The notes: generated from the sequence alone by a model not told the origin. 64,000 nucleotides of DNA from Coffea arabica (GCF_036785885.1 NC_092326.1:38402287-38466286); one strand, 5' to 3'. Positions 10,620 through 23,211 are shown, counted from the stretch's first letter. A program made the numbers and translations.

Positions 10620-12788
10620 CCACTGAGATTTTTTTAGCCTTTAAAATATAAGTTTTGTATATGTAGCATCCATCCAAATGCACTAATTTATACATATACA
10701 TACATTATATCTATATTGCCAATATAGAAAAGATTTATCCTAAATTTTTTCCTTTTACAGAGAATAATAAATTGGATACTCTGACACACTTGATAGTGGA
10801 ACAATAAGGCATTTATTGGCCTAGCAAACAATGGATGAATGATTAGGATGCAAAGAATAGAAGCCTTTATCTTTTTTTTTTTCCTTTTCAAGAAAACTCT
10901 AAAACGCTTAGATGGTGTTTGTTTGCAAGGAAAAGTGTGGGAAGGAAAATTAGTTATTTTTTCCTTCGTGCATGTTTTGATTCACAGGAATGTTGTAAAT
11001 ATTTCTCGCATTTTCCTACATTTTGTGTCTCACAAAACTTGTAGGATTTTGAAGGAAAATAGTTGGTTACTCACAAAACTTTCAATAACCGCTACTAACC
11101 ATCATTAACTTTCTATATTCTCTCAATATTTTTCTTAATAACCAAACATACATGGCAAACTTATTTTTATCTTTCTTTATCTTACTTTCCTTCATTTCAC
11201 TTTCTCATACAACTTTCTTTCTATTCGAGCTAAAGGGAAAAAAAAAAAGGATTTTATAGTCGAATTGAGAACTTCTATCGTACAATTGACTAGGCTTTTG
11301 GGTACAAAACGCTCTTACTAATCACAAATCCAAACTCGATTCATATTTAATTCAGACATAATCTTTAGACCCAAACTCAACCTAACTCAATGATAGGTTA
11401 GATTCATTGAACTTTTTATCGGACTGAACAGGTCGGACTCGAGCTCACCCGACCATATTGACAGTCCTACTTCTAGAGCGTTGGGTTCTTGATTTCCAAT
11501 GGAATCCATCTTGTAGTGGCAAGAAGACAAGCCGTGTCCCTTCAAATCATCGGAACCTATTTAGCCCACCAAATATAATGAAAAATATTTAAACCCCAAC
11601 TCCTTCAAAAAATAGGCAGGCCTGCAGTCAAAATGCCCGTTCCATTGCTTGCTAGTATGTGTCAAATAACATCAACCTAAACATTGTACAACTGATCACG
11701 GGAAAAAAGAAAACATACTAGTCCTTATCTATCTATGCCTCATCTACAAAAAATCACCAAGAAGCCACCGGGCAGTTTGATCTTCCTCGACGTCTAAATG
11801 AATTTGCATGTTCAGAATTTACATGAGCAATATTGTTGCATCACACATGCCTACAAAGATAAACAAAGATCAGTCCTCAAGAATATTTGCTAGGGGAATT
11901 GTATGTCATCAATGATAGCCACACTTTTTTCATTCCCCTACACTAACTTTATCAATAGCTTCAATCACATTGTTTGCATCATATTTGCATCTCAATGTTT
12001 TCCAGTCCCCTACGCTGCACCAGCTCGAAAGATCTGCAAGTTCTTTGGTAACTTTGGTTGCACAAAGAAGTCCTCGCGGCACAACGTCTAGCTTCTGCCC
12101 GCATCAGTGTTTGTGTTTACATATCTCGAGCAAATTTTGGGTCCAAAACCTTGCTTTCATTGCGACCATCATTTCAAAAGATTTTCTCAGACATTTAGGC
12201 CTTTTAAGCATACTGCATACTCTTTGTTGGAAGAATTGTTTGGGAGAGAAAAAGTTTTTGAATTCATAAATTCTATGACAATGCAGTGCCTATATATATA
12301 TATACAAGGTATTATACAGATAGAGTGAATCTAGACTAATATTATACAAGGTAAGTTCCTAATTGTGATCCTAACTGATGCTAATAATACAAGATAATAT
12401 CCTATTTTGTAATCCTAATTGATGCTAATAAAAACAAATTGATACAACAAAATATTTTATTTATATTAACACTCTTTTTGTTCTAGGAAACTGGTATCAG
12501 GTCTCCAAGTCCTAGTCAAGTTATAAACAACACAAACATTCTTTGCATGTAGTATATTTTGTGTTGTACTTTATAGAAAAATTAGATTATTAGAACCTGG
12601 TAGGGAAATCTCAATTTTATATTATCCAACCATTGCAAATCAAAGTTTATTAGCAATAAGAGTTGTGAAAAAAATCATTTGAAGATCCTTATGTATTAAT
12701 TTGACGGTGGCAGGAAAAGCCATCCATCCAGTTTAATTGTATTTATTAATCACCTTTTTATATGTTATGCACTTGTCATCATTTGTAG
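10620..12788. other. Intergenic, no gene recognised
   Basis: About 2.2 kb without a supportable gene. A stretch from about 10910 (GATGGTGTTTGTTTGCAAGG) begins like many plant MITEs, but I could not find a matching other end. About 11380-11470 has repeat-like wording (GGACTCGAGCTCACCCGACC) close to the TCGAG-rich elements elsewhere in the window. A short TA tract lies at about 12294-12303. Confidence 0.5.
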
Positions 12789-13113
12789 TAGGTTTGCAAA
12801 CGAATCAAGCCGCTCACGAGCAGATCGAGTCGAGTTCGATCTGGCCAAATCGAACTTGAGTTCAAAAAAATTAAACTCGTTAGCTTGCGAGCTCGAGTAT
12901 ATATATATATATATTTTTTATTTTAATAGTAAAATTACATATATATTCCTAATATTTTATTATTTATTAAGAAAAAATATTATTTTATCTATTTTTTGCA
13001 AAATAAAATAATAATTTTTTGACAGTTCTTCGAGCTCGAGTTTGAAAAAACTAAATCAAGGTTCAGTACGATTAGGTCAAAACTCGACTCAACTCGATTC
13101 GTTTGCAGTTCTA
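12789..13113. mobile_element. hAT-like MITE with 8-bp target-site duplication
   Basis: Left end TAGGTTTGCAAACGAATC; right end, reverse-complemented, TAGAACTGCAAACGAATC (15 of 18 identical). It is flanked on both sides by ATTTGTAG (12781-12788 and 13114-13121), an 8-bp duplication typical of hAT transposons. Inside are CTCGAG/TTCGAG-rich sub-terminal stretches and a TA microsatellite at about 12899-12914. No coding capacity. Confidence 0.85.
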
Positions 13114-13586
13114 ATTTGTAGTTAGCATCTTGTTAATCTGTGTTATTGTTAAGAAAGCAATTTTGATTCTTCTTGATCAAGGTATTGGAGTGCTGCATGC
13201 ACAATCTTTTTTTATGACAATTTGGATGCTTTCTTCTTCCCAGCCCCTAGTGGCTAATTTCTCTAAATATTGTCAAAACAAAAAAAAAAAAAAAAAAGGC
13301 GTCGCAAAAATGAGGGAAGTAGGGAGAGTTTTCCGGTTATAGCAACGGAATTTTTATTTTTTTTTTATAATAAACATGCGAACCAAATTGCTAGTAGTTT
13401 GAGTGTTGATTTGCATGGCTAATACCCAAACAATAGAACCTTTAGGCCCTGTTGGACAATAAAGGAAAGAGGGAGTGACTTCTTGAAAATCCTAATTTTT
13501 TTCTTTATTTGGTTAACAGAGGAAAATAGTAGGGAAAATGAAAATGATTCTTAATATAACAGAGTACTTCCTTGAAGACCAACAAT

Positions 13587-14146
13587 CATCCAATATCAAC
13601 TTAGGGATGTTAACGAATCTAGTCCATTTTCCTAGACTCCGAACGGGGATAGGTTTGTTTTCCGCATCCAACCTGGATCCATTTTATCTGTAATATAAAA
13701 TGAATTTATATAATTCAGCCCGTTTTGGACTCAAATCCAATTAATATAAATAATTTCATAAAAAATTATATATGAGCATCTACGTATTCATTAAAATATG
13801 TTACTAAATCATTTGTTTTATACACACACACAAAAAAAAAAAGATTTTCTATATATCAAATAGTTGTTAGAATTGTCTCATTGTATTGTTAATATTGTGT
13901 TGATAAATTTTATGTAAGAATAGAAATTTTAAATTTATTGGAAAATAAATTTATTAAATTAATTTCAAAATTCAGATATATTCGACACAAATTTGAATCC
14001 GATCAGACCTAGTATGAAACCTATCTGTATCCGAATCCGGATCCAGATCCGGATTTGGATCATTTTATTGTATATTTGATCTAGGTCTAAAATTACCAGT
14101 TCTTCCCCAGATCCAATCCATTAATTGTTAGCCCTATATTGGATGT
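13587..14146. mobile_element. Diverged MITE of the GGATCCGGAT family
   Basis: CATCCAATAT at the left (13587-13596) is matched by its exact reverse complement at the right (14137-14146), and inside each lies TAGGG followed by a TTAAC- or AACAAT-like stretch. The interior has the ATCCGGATCCAGATCC wording also found in the hAT-like element at 54284-54779. No target duplication can be fixed. Confidence 0.5.
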
Positions 14147-14622
14147 TAATCGAAAATCCATTCTCATCAAAACTACCCGATTAGAATTTGTTCAAATTGA
14201 AACCAGACTATGAATCCCAAGTTAAAGCACATCGCTCTGATCAGCTCAGCTATGGTTTTGCACAAATTCAATAGCACAGTGAAAGTAAAATACTCAGGAA
14301 ATACGCCTAGTCCCTGTAGAAAACAAAGCTAAGCACAAAAGGCACCAACAATTCCCAATGGCACATTTCCAGGCAGACCTCCAATGGACGGGAGCTGCTT
14401 CTGCTCAGTTCAGATATAGAATAGTCTGAAGTTAGCGACAGAGACAAAATACAGTGATGAAGGTAATAAATCAGAGACGGAACAAACGCACCGAAGTTCT
14501 TGGATCATGAGTAAAAAAGCTTATATCAGCAAGAATCAATGTACTTAACGAGAACAAAATACCAAATACTGCAACAGGGCACCAGTTACCACATAAGCAA
14601 GTACAAAGGAAAGTACAATATC

Positions 14623-15372
14623 TTAAGAGGCCTCTGGAGCAGGTTGGGTTAATCCAGACTTGACTAGCAATTTATTAAGTGCTTCTGGTGAGTAGACCTG
14701 GTACTTGACTTTTCCATCCACGCTGAATACCTCTGCAAGCTCAAGCTTCTCTGAAGTGAGACTAGTGCTATCCATAGTCTTACTGAGCACCTTAAGTGCA
14801 AGTTGAACTGCCTCCTCTCTAGTGATATCATCCTTGTAGTCCTGCTTCAGCATCGATTGTGCTGCCTGGTTGTTCGCTCCGATTGCTGCTGCTTTCCAAC
14901 CACCATAATTTCCACTTGGGTCACTCATGTAGAGCTGGAAACCATAGTTTTTATCCCAGCCTGCAAACAGAAACGAAACACCAAATGGACGGAGACCACC
15001 AAATTGTGTGTACCCCTGCTTGGTGTCACATAGAGACTGAACCAACTGTTCCACAGGCATTGGTTCTTGGTAAGCGTAAGTATAGCGCTGAGCTTGAACC
15101 CTGGCCGTGTTAATTAGGATGTTGGCATCAGACATTATTCCAGCCACAGCACATGCTACGTGGTCATCAATCTTGTACATCTTTTCAGTGGATGTTGATG
15201 TTTGAAGAAGCTTTGATGTGACTTTCTTTTCACCTACCAGCACAACCCCATCTTTAGACAAGATTCCAATTGCACTACCCGCATTTCCAATGGCTTCCAT
15301 TGCATACTCGACCTGATAGAGACGACCTTCTGGGGAGAAGATAGTTGTGCGGCTATCATACCTTCGTGACAT
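14623..15372 (-). CDS. PAC1: Proteasome subunit alpha type-4 (alpha3)
   Basis: Non-catalytic alpha-ring subunit of the 20S proteasome (cytosol and nucleus); the ring gates entry to the proteolytic chamber. The 249-aa protein starts [16 protein letters not shown] and carries the proteasome alpha signature (about residues 5-27, with the invariant [10 protein letters not shown] core), then the Ntn-hydrolase fold with [13 protein letters not shown] and [14 protein letters not shown]. Length matches the roughly 250 aa of plant PAC1. The frame is open upstream to 15456, but homology begins at the ATG at 15372, and a pyrimidine-rich 3' splice site ending in TATAG lies about 11 bases before it, so the upstream part is intron. 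The coding region is one exon. Introns in the 5' leader are described separately. All conserved segments are intact. Confidence 0.96.
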   Translation of the reverse strand: MSRRYDSRTTIFSPEGRLYQVEYAMEAIGNAGSAIGILSKDGVVLVGEKKVTSKLLQTSTSTEKMYKIDDHVACAVAGIMSDANILINTARVQAQRYTYAYQEPMPVEQLVQSLCDTKQGYTQFGGLRPFGVSFLFAGWDKNYGFQLYMSDPSGNYGGWKAAAIGANNQAAQSMLKQDYKDDITREEAVQLALKVLSKTMDSTSLTSEKLELAEVFSVDGKVKYQVYSPEALNKLLVKSGLTQPAPEAS

Positions 15373-17490
15373 TTTTTTTTCTCTATAGTAAACACGTAAG
15401 ATAGTGAGCACAAAAGGAAAGTGCAATTTACAAATCCAAATAATACTTTTGCGCAAGCCACTTAAAAATCAACAAGCATAAAGCAAACTAAAAGTAGTAA
15501 TATCAAAGATCAAAATCAATTAAACACTTCGGTGGAATATTTTAGTCTCTATCGCTCAGCCAGGAATCATGCTACAGACTGAGAAACATGTGGTGATGTT
15601 TCTACAACATACAAAGATTAATAACTAAAACTTTGGTTGCCTTTTGTTTGTACTTTTGGGCAAGATCAACATTCCTAGATCGCCAAATAAATAAAAAAAG
15701 GCACAAGTATGTTTTGAGAAAAATAAATATTGAATACGATCAAAATGCTAGGAGCACTGGAATATAAACCCAATTACTCTATCCTCAAATGGTTCTCTAG
15801 ACAATTTGATTTTGTTATGGAAAATATTTTGGTGCTCCAGAAGGTGCATATGGATCTATATGTCCAGTTCAAAGCATTTTCCTGAACATGACACCTATGT
15901 GTACACAAGCACTAATGTACTTGTTCCCCAAAGGAACACTGAAAGAATCATGCGGTGGACTTCCAAATAGATTTTCAGGATTATGATAATCTTCTAGTGC
16001 ACTCCTGGCTCAACCTTCTAAGGTTGCTAGTCCTCTTTTACTGTATTTTTCTGGATCTCCAACATTCTATTGATTCCAACATCCATAGCATGATAAATAT
16101 GGCATACAGCTGACTTCCAACACAACGTAGGGTGATGGGTAGACAACCAGGGCACTAACTGTTATTAGCTATTTCTATTTCTGACGTTCTCCCACCAGTG
16201 CACAATTTCAAACGGAATCCAAAAGCAATAAAATCACTTGGAGCACCCAAAACCAGTTGCCTTCTTTATTGGGTTTCAGTTGGTGATCCAAAAAAGATGT
16301 ACAAGAGCACAGGCAACCTTTAGATCCAACAGAGAAGTCACTAAATTAATTGATCACCATCATCTCATTTACTGAGTCTCAAATTAATCCAAAGAATAGA
16401 TTTTGTCCCAGAAGACTCTAGTTTTGGAGGACTGAACCTTAGTTCCCCTTTTGCTCCAAATCAAATGACTAAACAAGCTAACCAATCAATATGCCCATAA
16501 GAATGACCACAAGACAACCACCAAAGGATGAACAAAGTTCAATTACTAAATTGGCAAATGATAAAGATCTCAAGAACGACAACAATATTTCGTGAAAAAT
16601 TCATAGAATATTTTTGCAATTGACCCTAAAAGAAGTGGATACAACTAACAAAATGAGCTCAATGAACATAATGAGCTCCAAAACCAAGTCTTTCTACACC
16701 AAAAAATATTCTCATGCTTCTGAAGTAGAAAAGTTTCTACACAGGAAAGCATTCTCCCCTGCAACCTCAAACAAGGAACTTCAACAATACCTAATTATGC
16801 CAACACTAATGTTCAAAAACCTTAATAATATGTTAACATTGAACAAAATACTCAATTTAATATCTAAATTGAATAAAATAACCTTGGAATTATTGAATTA
16901 GCTAATTTTAGTAGAACATCTCCCATTTAACTTCTTCTTTTCCCTTTTTTTATCTTTTTTTTTTCCTTTTGTATCTTTAGGAAAGATAGAAACCCAATCA
17001 GGGCCAATGTGGAATCTTGTCACATTCATAAACCCTTCTAAAACCAACAAAATCAACCCACAACTTCGACAACCCAAAAAAAAACGCTGAAAATCAATCT
17101 ATTCAACAAAAAAAAATCCCAAAAAATTGTAGAATTTACCTGGTGAAGATTAGGGCTAAAACTGAAAAACGGACTTGCTTGCCGGGATTCACTGTCAACC
17201 TGCAAACGATCAAACCAATGAATCAACCAATTTTCCTGTTAAACTCCAAGAAATAAATCAACAAAGATCCCAGTACAAATTGAAGCTTTTCTCGCCGGAA
17301 TCTGTAAAATTCCGGGATTACCAAGAAGACCCAGTTGACGGCCGACTTAGAAGAGACCGACGAGACAGCAAATACTAGAAACTAATAAGTAATCTGGGAG
17401 TATATGTATATTAGCAGTCGTAAATATACCTGAACGGAGATCGGGAGTTGAAGAACGGAGCAGGTGCCTAGCTTTGGGTTGGGATGGGGT
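15373..17490 (-). other. 5' leader of PAC1 with two probable introns
   Basis: Reading on the minus strand: a TATA-like TATTATAAACCCC at about 17485-17497, a first leader exon ending at donor CAG|GTATATT near 17430, an acceptor TTTGCAG|GTTGAC near 17200, a short second exon to donor CACCAG|GTAAATT near 17140, and a last acceptor (ACTATAG) near 15383, eleven bases before the start codon. The last intron is about 1.75 kb. No other gene is seen in it. Boundaries are from splice motifs only. Confidence 0.55.
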
Positions 17491-17525
17491 TTATAATATG
17501 TATGTTTTCTCTTCAGCTGTCTTTC

Positions 17526-17531
17526 GGCCCA
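17526..17531 (-). promoter_or_regulatory. Site II (TGGGCC) element in the PAC1 promoter
   Basis: TTGGGCCG on the minus strand, about 30-40 bp upstream of the TATA-like sequence. TGGGCY site II elements are bound by TCP factors and are common in promoters of plant ribosomal, proteasome and other growth-linked genes. Confidence 0.5.
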
Positions 17532-17910
17532 AGCCAAGGCAATATGCTTCAAAAATTTCAATTTTTATATTTTATTTATTTATTTACTAAAAAATTTAAA
17601 TTTAAAATATGTTTGCTATTTTATTCAGACCCTTCATTTAGCTACATATTTTAAATCCCACCTCTCTTTTATTTTTCACTTTCCAATGGAAATTTGAAAT
17701 TTATTTTATGTCCACTTTTTCTTTGTTGTAGTTTGCTTCAATTGAAATTCTTGATAATAAAGACTGATTTTAAAACTTTTGGCGTTATTGGCAAGTTCTT
17801 TTTTTTTCGATCATTTTTTGCTCATTATTTTGGTTGAATAGATGTGTGTTATATTAATTATTTTATTTCCATCACAATTACAATTTCAATCATTTTTTAA
17901 TGATCCCAAC

Positions 17911-18380
17911 ACGAGGGTTGCATATGACTCGAGTTACTTCTGAGCCGATCATGAGCAGTTTGAGTCAAAACTCGACTCAAATTCAGTCAACATCGATCTC
18001 CAGTTGAGTTTGAGTTGACGAAGTCGAGTTCAAGATCAAAGATATTGAGGTCATTAGCTTGCGAGTCAACTCGATTTTATATATATTCTTTTATTTTCTT
18101 ATTCTAATAGTGCAATTACACACACACACACACATATTCCTAATATTTTATTATTTATTAAGAAAAATTACTATTCTGTTCATTTTAAAAATTAAAATAA
18201 TTATATTTTTTAAACTCGAGCTCGATTCGACTTGACTCGAATTTGAAATCAAGCTTGAGTTTGAACTTTATATTGAGAGCTCGTCGAGCTCAAGTTCGAG
18301 TTCAAATTTTGGTAAATTTAATTTGAGACTCGACTCGATTAAGTCAAATTTCGACTCAATTTAATTCGTTTGCAGGCTTA
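17911..18380. mobile_element. hAT-like MITE with 8-bp target-site duplication
   Basis: Flanked by identical ATCCCAAC (17903-17910 and 18381-18388). Right end, reverse-complemented: TAAGCCTGCAAACGAATT, the same TGCAAACGAAT core as the element at 12789-13113. The left end, ACGAGGGTTGCATATGACTC, is more diverged. The interior is rich in ACTCGA/TTCGAG and holds an AC microsatellite (about 18119-18134). No coding capacity. Confidence 0.8.
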
Positions 18381-18417
18381 ATCCCAACAATATGTTTATC
18401 TCATATATATCACATCA

Positions 18418-18475
18418 CAAAAAGTGCTATAGTAATTATTTTAACTAATATTTCAAAAAATCTACTATCCAAACA
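18418..18475 (-). repeat. Short dispersed repeat (GTGTTTGGATAGTAG family), partial
   Basis: Reverse-complemented, it reads GTGTTTGGATAGTAG...TATAGCACTTTTT, the same pattern as the + strand stretch starting near 24808 (GTGTTTGGATAGTAG...CTGTAGCACTTTTTT). Two diverged copies in one window suggest a dispersed repeat family. Confidence 0.5.
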
Positions 18476-18809
18476 CACAAGAGTCTCTTGTAATTAGTAA
18501 GTAGCTTCTACTCATTTATTTCTGCAAGCCATGGATCTTATCACTATGAAGTTATGAATCTTATCATCTTTTTCAATGACACTCCAAACCCAGCTTGCAT
18601 GCTTATGTTATATATATGACTAAAGTTGGGATTTTTATTTTAAATTTTTACAAGGTTATTCTTGCATTCTATTCTTTAAACTTCTAAAATTTCTCGGGTG
18701 CTAAAATCAGAAAATAAAAATGCTTGCCAAATCGTGATTGAGCACACAATTGATTGTAAAGATTCTTATTTTCATGTCAACAAAGAAAAGATCATTTTCA
18801 TTACCAAAG

Positions 18810-19160
18810 ATGGATCCATGGATTCCTTCTAGTATAGATGAGTTGAAGGTAAATTTTGGTTGTGCAATATTTGTGGACTTGCAGGCAGCTGGAGTAGGGT
18901 TGGTTACAACACAAGGGACCACAATGGCGAATTCATGCTTGGGATTTTGCGGCCCGACGTAGCAGATATAATGACAGCTGCAGAAGGCATTGGTCTGGCT
19001 TCCAGATTTCAGCAGAACATTTTAATTTGCTGAAGAAAGATTCGAGGGAGATGATTCTGACATTGGAAATTTGATTAATGATGCCAACCAATCACCTTCC
19101 AAGTCAAGAAAGATTCGATGGATTGATAGGGATGCTAATCATATTGTTTGGAACATGAAA
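18810..19160 (+). pseudogene. RNase H-domain fragment (retroelement RVT_3 type), degenerate
   Basis: Frame pieces follow the pattern of the plant RNase H-like domain attached to LINE-type reverse transcriptases: PWIPSSIDELKVNFGCAIF, then AAGVGLV, a frame change, TAAEGIGLASRF, and after a stop and another frame change FEGDDSDIGNLINDA (the conserved EGD motif) and WIDRDANHIVW. Stops and shifts break the frame at several points (first TAG at about 18958). No reverse transcriptase part is seen next to it. It ends about 170 bases from the 3' end of the HDHD3-like gene. Confidence 0.65.
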
Positions 19161-19329
19161 TGATATTATGACCTGAAAAGGGAATTGAAAAACATTAAAA
19201 GGAAAGGAAGATCCTACATTTCTCCCTGCACCCTTTCTTTCTTCTGTGTATTACAACAAGGTTTGCCATTGAAGCGAATATAATTTAACCAAACTGGTAA
19301 TCAGACTGAGCAAAAAGGGGTACAATTTA

Positions 19330-20509
19330 TTAGCAACTCAATCGGTCAGAATTAGTAAGCCACTCCTGCGTAGCAACCAAGTCAGGAAGAACTGTAGCAC
19401 CGGATTTCCGCCAATTCTCAGCATCAGGTGTCTTGAATCTATCTAATAGCAGCGCATGCATTCCCGCACTCTTTGCAGGTAAGTAGTCCTTACGCATGCT
19501 GTCTCCAATATGGAGAGCCTCTTCTGGTGGGATGTTTCCAGCCTTTTCCAAGGCAATCTCATATATCCTCGGATCTGGCTTCTCCGCACCTACAAGACCA
19601 GAGAATACACCGAAATCCCACTCTGATCCCTGAAACCAATATATTGTTTGAAAAATGGTTCATAATTCAGTAATGAGTATCAGAGCTCAGAAGGCTTGAT
19701 CAATAAAGATTGTAAGCTTTTTACGAGACCTAATAGGAAATACCTGATTCAGGCCCAATGCAGGAAGGATTACATCCTGATACCTGTACTCCGCATTGCT
19801 AACAAGCCCAACTTTAAGCCCCTTTTTTCGAAGCCATCTAAGGAAAGGTTGAGAATCTGGAAAGATACTGTAAGGTGCAGAGGAACCAAATGAAGCATAG
19901 ATGCGCTTAAAGACTCTCTCAAATGTCTCCTCGTCATAGTCGTATCCAGCCTGCAGGCAACAGATTATCTAGTTTACAAGAACAATCATGCCTATTCACA
20001 TAATAATTATTACAATCGTGTTTCCAGATCCAGCCGCTAAAAATTTGTTTTCTATTCAGCCACCTTGTGCCAAATGTAGCAGTCTGAAAAACAAAGTGAA
20101 GTATTCAGCTGTGTTTATCATGTTATTCACTTATTCTCCATGGCAAAGTGAGCATGCATGTATTGTCTTATTTGAAAACACTGCGAAAAAAGAAACCTAT
20201 ACGTGACAGTAGTCATAACTACACAATCCATGCTCCTGCATATCGTTATACCTTAACAAAAGAGTCTCTCACACAACTCTTCCACCAAACTATGTTTGGG
20301 ATTTTTTCTGCAAATCCAAAACATGGATGTTTCTTTGCCATGTCAGTATATGCAAGCTTAAAGCCCTCATGAACTCGTTTGTAGTCAGGACATGGCAAAC
20401 CAACAGCTTTAGCTGCCATGCAGTAGTAATCACCAAGCTCGCCCTTATATGCTATCAGTGTACCAGTAACATCAAGTGTGACACAGCGCAACTTTGCTAG
20501 CGTAGACAT
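19330..20509 (-). CDS. HDHD3: HAD-superfamily protein, HDHD3-like (3 coding exons)
   Basis: Coding exons: 20252-20509, 19744-19950 and 19330-19629 (86+69+99 codons, all phase 0), giving 254 aa. Donors are AAG|GTATAA and CAG|GTATTT; acceptors are CCTGCAG|GCT and TTTCAG|GGA. HAD motifs: I, TLDVTGTL (nucleophile-position Asp13); II, LVSNAE; III, the Lys of GAEKPDPRIY; IV, HIGDSMRKDY. The cap region sits between motifs I and II. Length and wording match plant HDHD3-like proteins. The usual second acidic residue of motif I (DxD) is Thr15, so phosphatase activity is doubtful; the role is not known. A 5' leader intron is likely, with an acceptor TGATGCAG|GTTTTTG at 20657 and a donor ATCTGG|GTATGC near 22021. 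The gene points away from TAM41. Confidence 0.9.
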
Positions 20510-20656
20510 TGTATAGAGGACTGAATCACAGGTCCGTGCTTTCGCAATTCAGAGCTTTACTTCAGAAGTTTTGTATCTAATTTTATCAGAATTCAGCAGG
20601 ATAATGAAGCTATCGCTTGAACTGCACATTAACAGCTTCCTGGACACATCAAAAAC

Positions 20657-22085
20657 CTGCATCAGAGAATGAGATTGAGCTATTGATTCAGCCAGCCCAT
20701 ATGAGATTCATTACATTTCACTTCCACTGACCTGTTGCTATATATATCTTAAAATTGTTTTATTAGTAAGTTCTTGCAAAATGTTTCACCAGAAACTTAA
20801 AATGATTGATCTCTAAGCAATTATTTTCATCAGTTTGTCAAGCGGGTAAACCAAAAACTGGGACCTACAAACTAGAGCACCAAAATTGTCCTTTTCAAGA
20901 AGCTATATCCAATAACTTGAACCAGTGCACAACGCTAGATACTGAGAATTCAGGCTTAAGGCACCATTGGAAGGAAAACGCAGCAGGGGAGACAAACATG
21001 TGCGAGTTACTCTGAAAACTAAGAACATGAAATCCTTGCAGACTTAGATAGGATCTAGGGATTTGTAAAAGTTTGGAACATCCATCAATTGAAAGTGCAG
21101 ACTTAGATTGTTGTAGGCGTTTATCACTTTTAAAACTTTGTACACCTAAACTTTTGCTCTACAGCTTCGCATTTGGGCTTTCCCAATTGTAGGTGGTATC
21201 GCTTAGATAGATACCGTTCTTGTTATTGCTTCTACATCAAAACAAACACCAAAAACCATTTACATCAGCGCACCACGTTTCAGAGATAACTTGAAATAAG
21301 AGCTAAATGACACATACTCTACATACATCAACCTAACCCCAGACAGAATTGTATTTATAAGAAGAAAGGATTAAGTCTAAAAAATAATATTATATGCAAT
21401 TTATTTGAGACATAATGCAGCAGAAGTAGCCCCATTTTTAATACCTAAAAATATTCAAACGACACAAAATGGAACACTGAAACTACAAAATCGCATTTTA
21501 AGCTTCTGCCTGCAGAAATAAAACACAATTAACCAGAAACAATCAGCTTTTTTTTTTTGTCCCTCAAAGACATCAACTCATCTTTAATCCCAATCAATTA
21601 ACCGCTCCCTAGTGAAACAAGGGGGAAAAGAAATCAACTTTGGAGGTTGATATAATCATCCCAATTTCCAAGTAAAATCCAAACCTGGACAAACACAAGG
21701 ACAAAATCCCAGATTTTTACTTTCATTTCTTTCCTTGACCAAACAAATTCCACGCTAAAATGAATAAAAAACCATACAAGCAGCAGCAGAAAGATTAAAG
21801 ACTCTTGAGAAACCCAAGATAAAAGAAGTACCAACCCAAAGCAAAAATCTTTGACTTCATTGAACTAAATCACCCAACACCTCCAAGAAATGCAGTCACT
21901 TCAACAGAAAATTCTACCTTGAATTAGCTCAAATTTTTATACATTCCACAACCAAACAGCATTGGGAAAGATCAAATTTTTTCTCAGACCCATTTGAGAA
22001 TAAAGGGATTAAAAGCATACCCAGATGAGAATAAGCCGAAAGGAGTCTTGGTTGCTTCACAAAATTGCCATGATTCGATTTGAGT
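20657..22085 (-). other. 5' leader of the HDHD3-like gene with a ~1.36-kb intron
   Basis: The second leader exon begins at about 20656 and runs straight into the coding exon. The first lies near 22022-22080 and ends at the donor ATCTGG|GTATGC. No other gene is recognised in the intron. Boundaries come from splice motifs only. Confidence 0.45.
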
Positions 22086-23211
22086 CAGCAACTTGGAGAA
22101 GGAGGAGCATCTCCTTTAAAATGCTGATTTTGGTAAACACATAGCCAAAACTGCTTTAAAAAATGTATCTTTTCTTCCTTCCCACGTACTGTATTTAGTA
22201 CTCTTTTCTTTTTGTTCTGGATTTTGCAGCTACTTATAACTAAGGTGGGAAACTTTTTTGCCTTTGGGGTCCCCATAGTTTGCTTAAATGTTTTGGACGG
22301 GAACAATTTATTTTCATGCTGGTCTTTCTTGTCCCTTCCCCAACAATTTCTTCTAAAAATTGCTATTTTGATTCATTGTTGTTTGATTCTCTTCTTTTGG
22401 TTCTTATTTTAACATTTTTAACTACTACTTTCAATACTATCACATGGCAAGAAATTATAGTTACATTATCAATTAGTAGAAACTCGATTAGATTGAAAAA
22501 AAAAATATCATTTGTGATATCACTAATCTTTTATTTTTTTTTTTTTGCATATATGATAATTGGATTAATTTTGTACTAGTGTTGTTATTTATTGTTTAAA
22601 AATTTACTAAATGCGCTGCTCATGCGTTCCTAATGTTCTAATAGCTTTTATTTAGTGTTATGGCTTTGTTCTTGATTGTTTTTTATTTTACAAAATCTGA
22701 TTATAGATACTGAATATCAAAAATAAACAGAATCAACAAAAAACTACATTTTTATTATTATAGATTTTAGCATTTTTAGTGATTAAAATATCTATAATTA
22801 AAATATAAAAGTAATCAAAAATATTATAAAAATTGATTATCTAAAATTAAAATTTATAATCAATTAAAATAATCAATCAAAAACAAACCTTATATGCTGG
22901 AAAAGTTGAGAAAAATAAATTGCAAAATAACGGTGGGTCGATATGGGTGTGAATAAAGACGATAATGACTTAATGACAAATTAGGAAAAGTAGAGGGCAT
23001 CGATTCAGCAATTTCTTTAAAATTTTGAAAAACCATGGATGATTTGCCAGTGGTTTTGTAGCGGCCGGGGACGTGTCATCAAAATTGCACCGCTGCGGGT
23101 TGTACGAAGGAATGAACGCACGCGCCTTTATAACAGACGGGGTCACATATAGCAATGATAAAGCTTGACTCGAGGTGGAGCAATTAACTATTCTGTTCAA
23201 AGTTCATTCAA

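Noticed and set aside
15373-15456. N-terminal extension of PAC1
   Set aside because: Sequence before the ATG at 15372 looks like a 3' splice site, and no alpha4 subunit has such an extension.
16614-16901. 95-codon frame in the PAC1 leader intron
   Set aside because: Lys/Asn/Leu-rich, AT-driven, on the strand opposite PAC1 and with no domain.
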